Source of the DNA: JAYGED01 sp046582565
Lineage (GTDB): Bacteria > Pseudomonadota > Alphaproteobacteria > JAAXGF01
Reading direction: 5' to 3'
DNA length: 18,081 bases
Assembly (NCBI GenBank): GCA_046582565.1
Contig: JAYGED010000171.1
Coordinates: forward strand, 1 to 18,081
Below, piece by piece: positions 1 through 6,833 of this stretch. A model generated the notes under the pieces. It had not been told where the DNA came from, ran no database searches, and worked only from the letters and a program-made list of their open reading frames with translations. The first letter of the stretch is position 1. The number at the start of each line of letters is the position of its first letter. A program made the translations under genes and the position numbers.

Positions 1-1
1 C

Positions 2-775
2 GCCTTGATTATCGCCACGGTCATCGCCACCGGCCTGATCGGCGCGCCGGGCCTCCAGGCGCGTGATCCGGCCATCGTCGCGGCGGCGTCCGACCTGCAA
101 TTCGCCCTCGCCGAGGCCGCCGAGGCGTATCGGCGGATAACCGGCGATGCGGTGAAAGTGAGCTTCGGTTCGTCGGGCAACTTCTACCGCCAGATCAGAC
201 AGGGCGCGCCCTTCGAGCTTTATCTCTCGGCGGACGAACAGTTCGTCCTCGATCTCGCGAGAGACGGCTTCACCCAAGGTACGGGTGCGCTCTACGCCAT
301 CGGCCGTATCGTCATCATCACCCCCGAGGGCTCACCCGTGGCGGCGGATAGCGAGCTCGCCGACCTGCGCGCGGCCCTGGCCGACGGGCGGCTGACAAAA
401 TTTGCCATCCCCAACCCGGACCATGCGCCCTATGGCAGCCGCGCCGAAGAGGCCCTGCGTCATGCCGGTTTATGGGATAGTCTGGCGCCCAGGCTGGTAC
501 TCGGCGAGAATGTCTCCCAAGCCGCGCAGTTCGCCACATCAGGCAGCACCCAGGGGGGGATCATCGCCTATTCACTCGCACTGTCACCAAACGTCTCCGC
601 ACTGGGCAGCGTCGCCCTGATCCCGGCTTCCTGGCACAAGCCCCTGCGCCAGCGCATGGTGCTGCTCAAGCAGGCCGGTGACAGTGCTAAGGCTTTCTAC
701 GCCTTTATTCGGGGGGCGCGCGGGCGGGCCATCCTCGAGCTGCACGGCTTCACCGCTCCGGGCGAGGCGCCGTAA
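2..775 (+). CDS. modA: Molybdate ABC transporter, periplasmic substrate-binding protein ModA (5' partial)
   Basis: This protein captures molybdate (or tungstate) in the periplasm and delivers it to the ModB permease. The visible N-terminus is a hydrophobic export signal ending near an Ala-Arg-Asp junction. It is followed by the ModA pattern: an AAASDLQFAL strand-helix start, then SFGSSGNFYRQI and the QGAPFELYLSADE stretch, which form the oxyanion pocket and lobe 1 in this family. The C-terminal part with GGIIAYSLAL and the final FIRGARGRAIL helix is intact. The reading frame is open to the window edge. The TTG at position 5 could serve as a start, but the signal peptide has no basic n-region there, so the real start is probably upstream. 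The stop lies 19 bases before modB, which indicates one operon. Family assignment is firm; molybdate rather than tungstate is inferred from the family. Confidence 0.93.
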   Translation, partial: ALIIATVIATGLIGAPGLQARDPAIVAAASDLQFALAEAAEAYRRITGDAVKVSFGSSGNFYRQIRQGAPFELYLSADEQFVLDLARDGFTQGTGALYAIGRIVIITPEGSPVAADSELADLRAALADGRLTKFAIPNPDHAPYGSRAEEALRHAGLWDSLAPRLVLGENVSQAAQFATSGSTQGGIIAYSLALSPNVSALGSVALIPASWHKPLRQRMVLLKQAGDSAKAFYAFIRGARGRAILELHGFTAPGEAP

Positions 776-794
776 TGGCCAGGGTGTTATTGTG

Positions 795-1463
795 ATGGAT
801 TGGGAGGCGCTCTGGCTGTCGGTGCGGCTCGGCGCGCTCACCGTCCTCATCCTCCTGCCGGTGGCGGTGCTGGCAGGCCGCTGGCTCGCCGTGACCAGGG
901 TTTCCGGCAAGAGCCTGATCGAAGCCTCCCTGGCCCTGCCCATTGTCCTGCCGCCGACCGTCCTGGGGCTCTATCTGTTGGTCGCTTTCGGCGCCGGATC
1001 CTGGGTCGGCCGGCTCTGGCAGGAGCTTTTCGGTCATACCCTGGTGTTCACCTTCGAGGGCCTGCTGATCGCCTCGGTGATCGTAAATATTCCCTTCGCC
1101 GTGCAGCCGATCCAGCGCGCCTTTGAAGCCATATCGCCCGATTTACGCGAAGCGGCGGCCTGCTGCGGCCTGTCGAAGTGGCGCAGCCTGTGGCGCATCG
1201 AGCTGCCGCTTGCCTGGCCCGGCATCCTGACCGGCATGGTGTTGACCTTCGCCCATACCCTCGGCGAGTTCGGCGTGGTGCTCATGGTCGGCGGCAGCAT
1301 TCCCGGCGAAACCCGGACCATCTCGATTGCCATCTATGACCGGGTTCAGGCGTTCGACAACGAATCGGCGGGCCTGATGGCCGGCGTCCTGCTGCTGATC
1401 TCCATGGTGACGATTGCTCTCAGCTATCTGTTCACCCATCGATTGGGTCGCCGCCATGACTGA
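795..1463 (+). CDS. modB: Molybdate ABC transporter permease ModB
   Basis: ModB is the inner-membrane channel subunit of the molybdate importer. The 222-residue protein has about five hydrophobic membrane segments (roughly residues 8-30, 42-65, 88-108, 145-165 and 193-215). Residues 119-144 hold the cytoplasmic EAA loop (EAAACCGLSKWRSLWRIELP), the contact site for the ATPase. The GEFGVVLMVGG motif near residue 157 is typical of ModB. I chose the ATG at 795 because it gives the usual family length and an MDWEALWLSVRLG start; the open frame also extends upstream into modA, but there it encodes unrelated residues. The stop codon overlaps the modC start in ATGACTGA (8 bases shared), suggesting translational coupling. 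Confidence 0.95.
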   Translation: MDWEALWLSVRLGALTVLILLPVAVLAGRWLAVTRVSGKSLIEASLALPIVLPPTVLGLYLLVAFGAGSWVGRLWQELFGHTLVFTFEGLLIASVIVNIPFAVQPIQRAFEAISPDLREAAACCGLSKWRSLWRIELPLAWPGILTGMVLTFAHTLGEFGVVLMVGGSIPGETRTISIAIYDRVQAFDNESAGLMAGVLLLISMVTIALSYLFTHRLGRRHD

Positions 1464-2595
1464 GGCAAAAGGACTAACGGTTCGCATCGAGCAGGAGCAG
1501 CCGATCCCGCTTGATATTGACCTTGCGGCCCGGCCCGGCGAAATCCTGGCCATCGTCGGGCCTTCGGGAAGCGGCAAGTCAACCACCCTGCGCGCAATTG
1601 CGGGGCTCGATAAACCGCAAAGCGGGCACATCGTCTGCAATGGCGCCACCTGGCTCGATACGGCGACCGGTATCGACCTGGCCGCCCGCCAGCGGCGGGT
1701 CGGGCTGGTATTCCAGTCCTATGCCCTGTTCCCGCATCTGACCACCCTGGAGAACGTCCTCGAAGCCCTACAGGACCGGCCCGCGGAAAGCCGCCGGGAT
1801 GAAGCGCTGGCGCTGCTGGCGCGCATCCGCCTCGAAGGGCTTGAAGACCGATTGCCGAGACAGCTTTCCGGCGGCCAGCAACAGCGCGTGGCGGTGGCGC
1901 GGGCGCTGGCGCGGCGGCCCGACGTGCTGCTGCTCGACGAACCCTTCTCGGCGGTCGACCGGGTGACCCGTCAACGCCTGCAGCACGAGCTTGCCGAACT
2001 GCGCCACGATCTGCCCATGCCGGTCCTGCTGGTGACCCATGATCTCGACGAAGCGGCCCGCCTCGCCGACCGGATCTGTGTTATCCATCGCGGCCGCTCC
2101 CTGCAAACCGCTTCGCCCGAGGCCGTGATGACCCGCCCGGTGAGCCCGCTGGTCGCCCGGCTGGTCAATCTGCGCAATGTTTTCTCGGGGTCAGTGGCAG
2201 GGCACAGGGCGGATGCAGGGGTGACCAGCCTGGAATGGCAGGGGCGGACCATCGAGGCCGCACTCAGCGATGAATTCAAGCCGGGCGAGCCGGTGACCTG
2301 GTGTATTCCAGCGGACAGTATCATTGTCCACCGCCGCGACCGGCCTTCCCAGGGCGAGCGGGAAAATCCGCTCTCGGGCATCGTTCGCGAAGCCGTGCGC
2401 CTCGGTGAAACCACCGCGTTGGTGGTTGTCGTCGGCGACGATGACCGGGAACCCTTTCACCTGGCGATCCCGACCCATGTAGCCCGCCGCAACGGTATCG
2501 AGGTCGGCGCCGAGATTGGCTTTTCTATCCGTACGGAAGCGGTTCACCTGATGCCGCCGGATCCCGACGGGGCGGAGCAGTCCGCAACCGATTAG
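1456..2595 (+). CDS. modC: Molybdate ABC transporter ATP-binding protein ModC
   Basis: ModC is the ATPase that powers molybdate import. In the 379-residue protein, the Walker A motif GPSGSGKS lies at about residues 35-42, the Q-loop around FQSYALFPH (86-94), the ABC signature LSGGQQQR at 137-144, Walker B LLLDEP at 158-163, and the switch histidine in LLVTHDLDEA at 195. The part after residue about 240 resembles a C-terminal TOBE/Mop molybdate-binding domain, beginning with LRNVFSG and including an NPLSGIVREAVRLG stretch. The start overlaps the modB stop. The TAG stop overlaps the TAA stop of the convergent hspQ gene by four bases, so there is no room for a terminator between them. No ModE gene or Mo-co riboswitch is seen in this window; the operon's control region would lie upstream of base 1. 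Confidence 0.95.
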   Translation: MTEAKGLTVRIEQEQPIPLDIDLAARPGEILAIVGPSGSGKSTTLRAIAGLDKPQSGHIVCNGATWLDTATGIDLAARQRRVGLVFQSYALFPHLTTLENVLEALQDRPAESRRDEALALLARIRLEGLEDRLPRQLSGGQQQRVAVARALARRPDVLLLDEPFSAVDRVTRQRLQHELAELRHDLPMPVLLVTHDLDEAARLADRICVIHRGRSLQTASPEAVMTRPVSPLVARLVNLRNVFSGSVAGHRADAGVTSLEWQGRTIEAALSDEFKPGEPVTWCIPADSIIVHRRDRPSQGERENPLSGIVREAVRLGETTALVVVVGDDDREPFHLAIPTHVARRNGIEVGAEIGFSIRTEAVHLMPPDPDGAEQSATD

Positions 2596-2909
2596 TGCGC
2601 TTGCCGGCGTGGTTTATACCGCTCTCCATCGAACGCACTGAAGAGCCGGTCGGCAAAGGGGTTCAGGATTCTTTGTGGCGTCTCCACGGACTCCAGATTC
2701 TGCTCGGCGACATAGGTCGTATGAGACGCTTCATTCACCAGCACGTGATACCAGGGCTTGTGTTTCGCAGGGCGTGAACGGGCGACTTGCTCGTACCACT
2801 CCTCCGCCCCTGAAAAGGTCGGATCGACATCGTAAACGACCCCGATGTAGTCAAACAGCTTGTGGTGGATAATCTGCCCTACTAGGAATTTTGCTTCGTG
2901 CTTCGACAT
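2592..2909 (-). CDS. hspQ: HspQ / YccV family heat-shock and hemimethylated-DNA-binding protein
   Basis: The 105-residue protein matches HspQ in length and pattern: KFLVGQIIHHKLFDYIGVVYDVDP at the N-terminus, then EEWYEQVARSRP, a KPWYHVLVNE strand, and YVAEQNLESVE. In Escherichia coli this small protein affects DnaA stability, binds hemimethylated oriC DNA in vitro, and acts as a specificity-enhancing factor for Lon protease. I use the Met at 2909 because it starts the conserved part and gives the family length. An in-frame Met 15 codons upstream (2954) would overlap the end of the proline-rich ORF. The Shine-Dalgarno sequence before 2909 is weak, so translation may depend on the upstream ORF ending 19 bases earlier. 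It is probably co-transcribed with the rhodanese gene. The family call is confident; the role in this organism is inferred. Confidence 0.9.
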   Translation of the reverse strand: MSKHEAKFLVGQIIHHKLFDYIGVVYDVDPTFSGAEEWYEQVARSRPAKHKPWYHVLVNEASHTTYVAEQNLESVETPQRILNPFADRLFSAFDGERYKPRRQAH

Positions 2910-2928
2910 GGGGACAACCGATCTCACA

Positions 2929-3066
2929 TCAGGGTTTATGTGATGACGAAGCATGGGCGGGCGGTGGCGGTGCCGGCGGTTTGCCGGGGGGAGGCATTGG
3001 CGGCACGCCAGGGATTGGTTCCGGGGGTGGGTCTGCGGGTGGCTTGGGAATTTGGGCTTGCATCAT
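2929..3066 (-). CDS. Small proline-rich ORF (about 45 aa), function unknown
   Basis: The minus strand between the rhodanese gene and hspQ is open for 45 codons and encodes a peptide of about 45% proline. It begins MMQAQIPKPPADPPPEPIPG, continues with VPPMPPPGKPPAPPPPAHAS, and ends SSHKP before a TGA. There is no membrane segment or signal peptide. It sits 45 bases after the rhodanese stop and 19 bases before the hspQ start, all in one direction, so co-transcription is likely. Evidence against a real gene is its small size and the lack of a clear Shine-Dalgarno sequence; a GC-rich repeat can also give long open frames by chance, and the opposite strand reads as a glycine-rich peptide. I do not recognise the family. 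Confidence 0.5.
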   Translation of the reverse strand: MMQAQIPKPPADPPPEPIPGVPPMPPPGKPPAPPPPAHASSSHKP

Positions 3067-3111
3067 AATGCTTCATAGATCCCGTTGATCGTCCCCGGAG
3101 TGATTACCGAT

Positions 3112-3453
3112 TCATTCAGGGGCTGAAAGAGGCCCGGTTTCTAGCGGCAGGCCGGCCTCGACCCAGGCATTAAGACCGCCGGACAGGTTGTAGGCATCGC
3201 TCAATATGCCCTGGGCCAGAACATATTGCCTGACCTGTTCAGACCGCATGCCCACGGCGCAGACAAAGACGATTTTCTTTCCCGACTCTGTGGGTATGCG
3301 CGCCACATCAAACGTCGACATCGGCACATGGACAGCATCCGCCAGGCGCGCACTTTCCAGTTCATTCGCCTCGCGAACATCGATCAAAACAGCCTCGCCA
3401 TCGCAGGCCCAGCGATGCACGGTCTCGGGCGGTATTTCAGTTGATTCAGCCAT
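3112..3453 (-). CDS. Single-domain rhodanese-like sulfurtransferase
   Basis: The 113-residue protein is one complete rhodanese domain, probably cytoplasmic. Early in the domain it has the AVLIDVREANELE strand-loop (about residues 21-33) and HVPMSTFD. The active-site loop CAVGMRS follows at residues 65-71, with Cys65 as the expected persulfide-carrying nucleophile in a six-residue C-x-x-G-x-R loop. YNLSGGLNAWVEAGLP closes the domain, as in GlpE/PspE-type proteins. I chose the Met at 3453 because it has AGGAA at a good distance upstream; the open frame extends further but through AT-rich promoter sequence. Single-domain rhodaneses move sulfane sulfur between thiols, cyanide or other acceptors; the true acceptor here cannot be told. 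It heads a likely operon with the proline-rich ORF and hspQ. Confidence 0.9.
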   Translation of the reverse strand: MAESTEIPPETVHRWACDGEAVLIDVREANELESARLADAVHVPMSTFDVARIPTESGKKIVFVCAVGMRSEQVRQYVLAQGILSDAYNLSGGLNAWVEAGLPLETGPLSAPE

Positions 3454-3483
3454 TGCGGCGGTTCCTGATATGCGTCTCGGGGG

Positions 3484-3513
3484 ATTATACGCATATAGGG
3501 CCAAATTTTTAAA
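3484..3513 (-). promoter_or_regulatory. Candidate sigma70 promoter for the rhodanese-hspQ cluster
   Basis: On the minus strand a perfect TATAAT (3489 to 3484) lies 18 bases downstream of TTTAAA (3513 to 3508), which is 4/6 to the -35 consensus. The region is clearly AT-richer than the genes around it. Transcription would start about 25 bases before the rhodanese ATG. Seen by eye only. Confidence 0.5.
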
Positions 3514-3654
3514 CTTCGCAGAAATTCGCCGAATAAGAATTTTTGAGGTGTACTCATCGAGCTGGACGGTTAGTATTTTCAACATATTTGTTGCCGATGG
3601 AGTTCAGGGAGAACGCCAACGGGGGGGGTATTTCGCTGTCATATGTTGTCGACT

Positions 3655-3683
3655 TTGACCCTGTATGGAATATGAGCCATAGT
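3655..3683 (+). promoter_or_regulatory. Candidate promoter of the TRAP transporter operon
   Basis: TTGACC at 3655-3660 (5/6 to the -35 consensus) is followed after 17 bases by CATAGT at 3678-3683 (4/6 to the -10 consensus). This would give a leader of roughly 105 bases before the ATG at 3797. No regulator gene is adjacent. Confidence 0.4.
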
Positions 3684-3696
3684 TTCAATCGTCGGG

Positions 3697-3712
3697 AGCC
3701 GCTTTGGCGGCT
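3697..3712 (+). other. Short hairpin in the TRAP operon leader
   Basis: AGCCGC and GCGGCT form a perfect 6-bp stem around a TTTG loop, followed by TTTCTAGTTT. It falls just downstream of the candidate promoter's start site, so it would be at the 5' end of the mRNA. It could stabilise the transcript or act as a weak attenuator; neither is shown. Confidence 0.35.
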
Positions 3713-3796
3713 TTCTAGTTTGAGGGGCGCATATCACCGAGCCGCTTGCGCGTTGAGGATTTCGAGTTTGAATATTTAAGGGCGTCCCTGTTGAAC

Positions 3797-4315
3797 ATGC
3801 CGAGACCCATAGTTCTGTATTGCAAATACGTCGACTATGTCAGCGAGAAAGTCGGCCGGCTGGCGATGTACTCCGTGTTCCTGATGATCGCGACGCTGAC
3901 GGTCAATGCCTTCACGCGGAATATCATAAACTATCCCATATCCTGGGGCGTGGAACTGGCCCAGTTCACCCTGGCCGCCTATTATTTTCTTGGCGGACCT
4001 TATTCCATGCAGCTCGGTGATCACGTGCGGATGGACCTGATCTATGATCGCTGCTCGGATCTGTTGAAAGCCAAGATCGATCTGTTTACCAGCTTTTTCC
4101 TGGTGTTTTATCTGGTCGTTCTGCTGATTGGTTCGATCTCAAGCACCGCCTATGCCATCCAATATGACCAGAGAAAGTTCTCCGAGTGGAACCCGTCCAT
4201 GATCCCCATCAAGCTCATCATGGTGTTCGGGATTGTTCTCATGATTCTTCAGTCATTTTCTATTTTCTTCAAGGACTTGGCTAAGGTTCAAGGAAAAGAG
4301 ATAAACATCAAATGA
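3797..4315 (+). CDS. TRAP transporter small permease, DctQ type
   Basis: This is the small membrane subunit of a tripartite ATP-independent periplasmic (TRAP) transporter, which uses an ion gradient and a binding protein for uptake. The 172-residue protein has the family's four hydrophobic helices (about residues 22-42, 57-76, 94-117 and 140-160). It also has the NYPISWGVELAQFTLAAYYFLGG region and the DHVRMDLIYD loop typical of DctQ. The ATG at 3797 is preferred; a TTG start at 3746 would add 17 residues with no family resemblance, although neither has a strong Shine-Dalgarno sequence. The stop overlaps the large-permease start as ATGA. The subunit is assigned to the family with confidence; the substrate cannot be inferred from it. 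Confidence 0.92.
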   Translation: MPRPIVLYCKYVDYVSEKVGRLAMYSVFLMIATLTVNAFTRNIINYPISWGVELAQFTLAAYYFLGGPYSMQLGDHVRMDLIYDRCSDLLKAKIDLFTSFFLVFYLVVLLIGSISSTAYAIQYDQRKFSEWNPSMIPIKLIMVFGIVLMILQSFSIFFKDLAKVQGKEINIK

Positions 4316-5634
4316 GTAACGAACTCGTCGCCATTTTGATGTTCACGTCGATGCTGATGATGCTTCTGACGGGGCAACGGGTGTTTGCCGCGATCGGCTT
4401 CGTGGCAACCACCGCAGCTCTATTGCTGTATGGAAACGGCGCCATTGAGATGCCCTTTATTGCGGCTTTCAAGCTGTTTAATTGGTATCCGCTGATGACC
4501 CTGCCGATGTTTGTTTACATGGGCTATATGATGTCGGAATCAAAGATCGCCGATGATCTCTATGACATGTTTCACGTCTGGTTCGGAGGTATGCCCGGCG
4601 GGCTCGCCGTCGGCACGATCGGCTTGATGGTTGTGATTTCCGCCATGAACGGCCTTTCTGTCGCGGGCATGGCGATCGGGGCCAGCATTGCGTTGCCCGA
4701 GATGCTGAAACGGGGCTATGACAAGGTGATGATTACCGGCGTGGTTCAGGCCGGTAGTTCGTTGGGGATTCTGGTGCCGCCCAGTGTTGTGTTGGTGCTG
4801 TATGGGATGATCGCCCGCCAGCCTGTGGGAAGGCTGTGGCTTGCCGGTGCGATCCCGGGATTAATGATGGCAGGGCTGTTTATCGCCTACATCGTTATCC
4901 GCTGCAAACTCCAGCCCGAGCTTGGCCCGGTGGTGGCAAAAGAAGAAAGAGACATGCCGTTATCCGAGAAGCTCAAGCTGCTTCGCGCCGGCCTGATTCC
5001 CTTCTTTATTTTCTTCGCCATGACCGGCCTGTTCATCATGGGCATCACCTCACTGGTGGAAAGCTCCGCCGTCGGTGCGACCGGGGCGACGATTGCCGCT
5101 CTGGTGAAGGGCCGATTAAACAAGCATGTGATGGAAGAGACCCTGAGAAAAACGCTGGGTATTTCCTGCATGTTCCTGTGGATTATCCTGGCGGCGCTCG
5201 CTTTTGGCGCCATCTTCGATGGCATCGGCGCGGTCAAGGCGATCGAATCCCTGTTCATTACGAACTGGGACCTGAGCCCTTGGGAAGTGCTCATCATGAT
5301 GCAGCTTTCCTATATCGTCATGGGCATGTTCCTCGACGATACGGCCATGCTGGTCATTGTAGCGCCGCTTTATGTGCCCTTGATTATATCGCTTGGCTTT
5401 GACCCGATCTGGTATGGTGTGCTCTACACGATCACTTGTCAGATCGCTTATATGACCCCACCCTTTGGCTATAATCTGTTCTTAATGCGGGCTATGGCGC
5501 CAAAGGAAATAACCATTATCGATATCTACCGGTCCATCATACCGTTCGTACTCGTTATGACCTTTGGACTAATGCTTGTGATCATATTCCCTGAAATCGC
5601 ACTTTGGTTGCCTAACTATGTTTACGATAAGTAA
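4312..5634 (+). CDS. TRAP transporter large permease, DctM type
   Basis: This is the transport-channel subunit of the TRAP system, in the inner membrane. The 440-residue length is normal for DctM. Hydrophobic segments run throughout. Recognisable motifs are TLPMFVYMGYMMSESKIADDLYD near residue 63, the AGSSLGILVPPSVVLVLYG re-entrant region near residue 147, and the MGMFLDDTAMLVIVAPLYVPL repeat near residue 336, which corresponds to the second half of the inverted-repeat fold. FDPIWYGVLY and ITCQIAYMTPPFGYNLF follow, as expected near the substrate/ion site. It overlaps the DctQ gene by four bases and is followed after 44 bases by the binding-protein gene. No frameshift or missing segment is visible. 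Confidence 0.95.
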   Translation: MSNELVAILMFTSMLMMLLTGQRVFAAIGFVATTAALLLYGNGAIEMPFIAAFKLFNWYPLMTLPMFVYMGYMMSESKIADDLYDMFHVWFGGMPGGLAVGTIGLMVVISAMNGLSVAGMAIGASIALPEMLKRGYDKVMITGVVQAGSSLGILVPPSVVLVLYGMIARQPVGRLWLAGAIPGLMMAGLFIAYIVIRCKLQPELGPVVAKEERDMPLSEKLKLLRAGLIPFFIFFAMTGLFIMGITSLVESSAVGATGATIAALVKGRLNKHVMEETLRKTLGISCMFLWIILAALAFGAIFDGIGAVKAIESLFITNWDLSPWEVLIMMQLSYIVMGMFLDDTAMLVIVAPLYVPLIISLGFDPIWYGVLYTITCQIAYMTPPFGYNLFLMRAMAPKEITIIDIYRSIIPFVLVMTFGLMLVIIFPEIALWLPNYVYDK

Positions 5635-5678
5635 GGTGGGGAAATACTGAATTTTTATAGCTAAAACAGGAGGATGCG

Positions 5679-6773
5679 ATGAAAGACTCTAAAACACCGA
5701 TAAAAAAACAAGCCAATAAGCGTCGGGATTTTCTGAAAAAAGCAGGGGGCGCCGCCCTGGCGACTGGAGCCGCGGTTGCGACTTCAACCCTCGCCGCACC
5801 CTATGCCTATTCCGCGACGGACCCGATCAAGTGGAAGCTTCAGACATATTCTGGCGCCCCTCTCGGCGCCCATGTGATTCTGCCGTCGATCGAATCTTTT
5901 AACCGGGCAGCTTATGGCCAGATGGAAATTGAGCTTTTCTACGCTGATCAACTGGTAGCGACGGATGAGCTGTTCCGCGCCATGCAGGCCGGTACCCTCG
6001 ATGCTGTGCAGAGTGATGACGCCACCATGGCCTCACCTGTCGACATTAACGTGTTCGGTGGTTACTTCCCGTTCTCGACCCGTTACAGCCTGGATCTCCC
6101 GGTGCTGTTCAAATACTACGGTCTGAACGAGATCTGGGCTGAAGCCTACGGCGAGATTGAAGGCGTTGAATGGCTTGGTTCCGGCGCCTGGGATCCGCTT
6201 CACATCTTCACCAAGGACCCGATCCGCAGCGTTGCCGACATGAAAGGCAAGCGTGTGTTTGGTGTGCCGACCGCGGGCAGGTTCCTGTCGCGTTATGGCC
6301 TGGTTCCGGTCACCCTGCCGTGGGATGACATTGAAGTCGCCCTTCAGACCGGCGAGCTCGATGGCGTGGCATGGTGCGGCTTTACCGAAGCCTACGAGGT
6401 CGGCTGGGCGGACGTCTGCAACTACGCCCTGCTGAATAACGTTACCGGCGCATGGTCCGGCTCATACTTCGCCAATACGAAGAGCTGGAATGGCCTGCCG
6501 CCTCACCTGCAGGAACTGTTCAAACTCTCCATGGACAGCTCCCATTACTACCGTCAGGTTTGGTATTGGGGCGGCGAAGCCAAGCTTCGCGTCGAAGGCA
6601 AGAAGATGGAACTGACCGAAATTCCGAAGGCTGAGTGGGATCAGGTCGTCAAGGACTCGGAAGAGTTCTGGGATGAAATGGCGGCCGAGAGCCCGCGTGC
6701 GGCCCGGGTCATCCAGATCTTCAAGGATTATTCCGCGATCATGGATAAAGCCGGCGTGCCTTACCGGTATTAA
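5679..6773 (+). CDS. TRAP transporter substrate-binding protein, DctP family, Tat-exported
   Basis: This periplasmic receptor brings the substrate to the DctQM permease. The ATG follows a strong AGGAGG (5668-5673) by five bases. Residues 14-20 (KRRDFLK), then a hydrophobic run to about residue 45, form a twin-arginine export signal, so it probably folds in the cytoplasm before export. DctP-family landmarks are the LQTYSGA strand, DELFRAMQAGTLDAVQ (about 96-111), the DMKGKRVFGVP hinge strand (187-197), and LPWDDIEVALQTGELDGVAW (213-232). The C-terminal half is rich in aromatic residues (SSHYYRQVWYWGGEAKLR). The position usually held by the carboxylate-binding Arg of DctP proteins appears to be Phe194. 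The substrate is unknown; 2-oxo acids or other organic acids are the default guess for the wider family. Its stronger ribosome site than the permeases fits the usual need for excess binding protein. Confidence 0.92.
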   Translation: MKDSKTPIKKQANKRRDFLKKAGGAALATGAAVATSTLAAPYAYSATDPIKWKLQTYSGAPLGAHVILPSIESFNRAAYGQMEIELFYADQLVATDELFRAMQAGTLDAVQSDDATMASPVDINVFGGYFPFSTRYSLDLPVLFKYYGLNEIWAEAYGEIEGVEWLGSGAWDPLHIFTKDPIRSVADMKGKRVFGVPTAGRFLSRYGLVPVTLPWDDIEVALQTGELDGVAWCGFTEAYEVGWADVCNYALLNNVTGAWSGSYFANTKSWNGLPPHLQELFKLSMDSSHYYRQVWYWGGEAKLRVEGKKMELTEIPKAEWDQVVKDSEEFWDEMAAESPRAARVIQIFKDYSAIMDKAGVPYRY

Positions 6774-6790
6774 AGCGCTTAAAATGCAAG

Positions 6791-6824
6791 GCCCCCCGGG
6801 AGCATATCCCGGGGGGCTTTTTTT
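6791..6824 (+). terminator. Rho-independent terminator of the TRAP operon
   Basis: GCCCCCCGGG (6791-6800) and CCCGGGGGGC (6808-6817) form a perfect 10-bp stem with a 7-base loop, followed directly by seven T. It starts 18 bases after the binding-protein stop. Read on the other strand the T tract is poor, so it serves mainly the plus-strand operon, though the hairpin may also slow transcription from the convergent methyltransferase gene. Confidence 0.92.
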
Positions 6825-6833
6825 ATGGGCGAA

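Larger units (their letters stand above)
3514..3796. other. Intergenic control region upstream of the TRAP operon
   Basis: The gap between the rhodanese start and the TRAP operon is about 340 bases. Besides the two promoter candidates it holds an odd palindrome ATTCG-C-CGAAT at 3524-3534, a run of eight G at 3621-3628, and a hairpin at 3697-3712. Short open frames exist, for example 3543-3779 on the plus strand, but they lack recognisable protein character and I do not call them genes. Confidence 0.5.

Noticed and set aside
584..943. Minus-strand frame across the modA-modB junction
   Set aside because: It overlaps two well-supported transporter genes and has no recognisable domain.
2891..3088. 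Glycine-rich plus-strand frame opposite the proline-rich ORF
   Set aside because: It starts inside hspQ and its glycine run is the complement of the proline codons. The minus-strand frame fits the operon direction better.
3543..3779. 78-codon plus-strand frame upstream of the TRAP genes
   Set aside because: It covers the candidate promoter and hairpin, has no ribosome site, and its composition is not protein-like.
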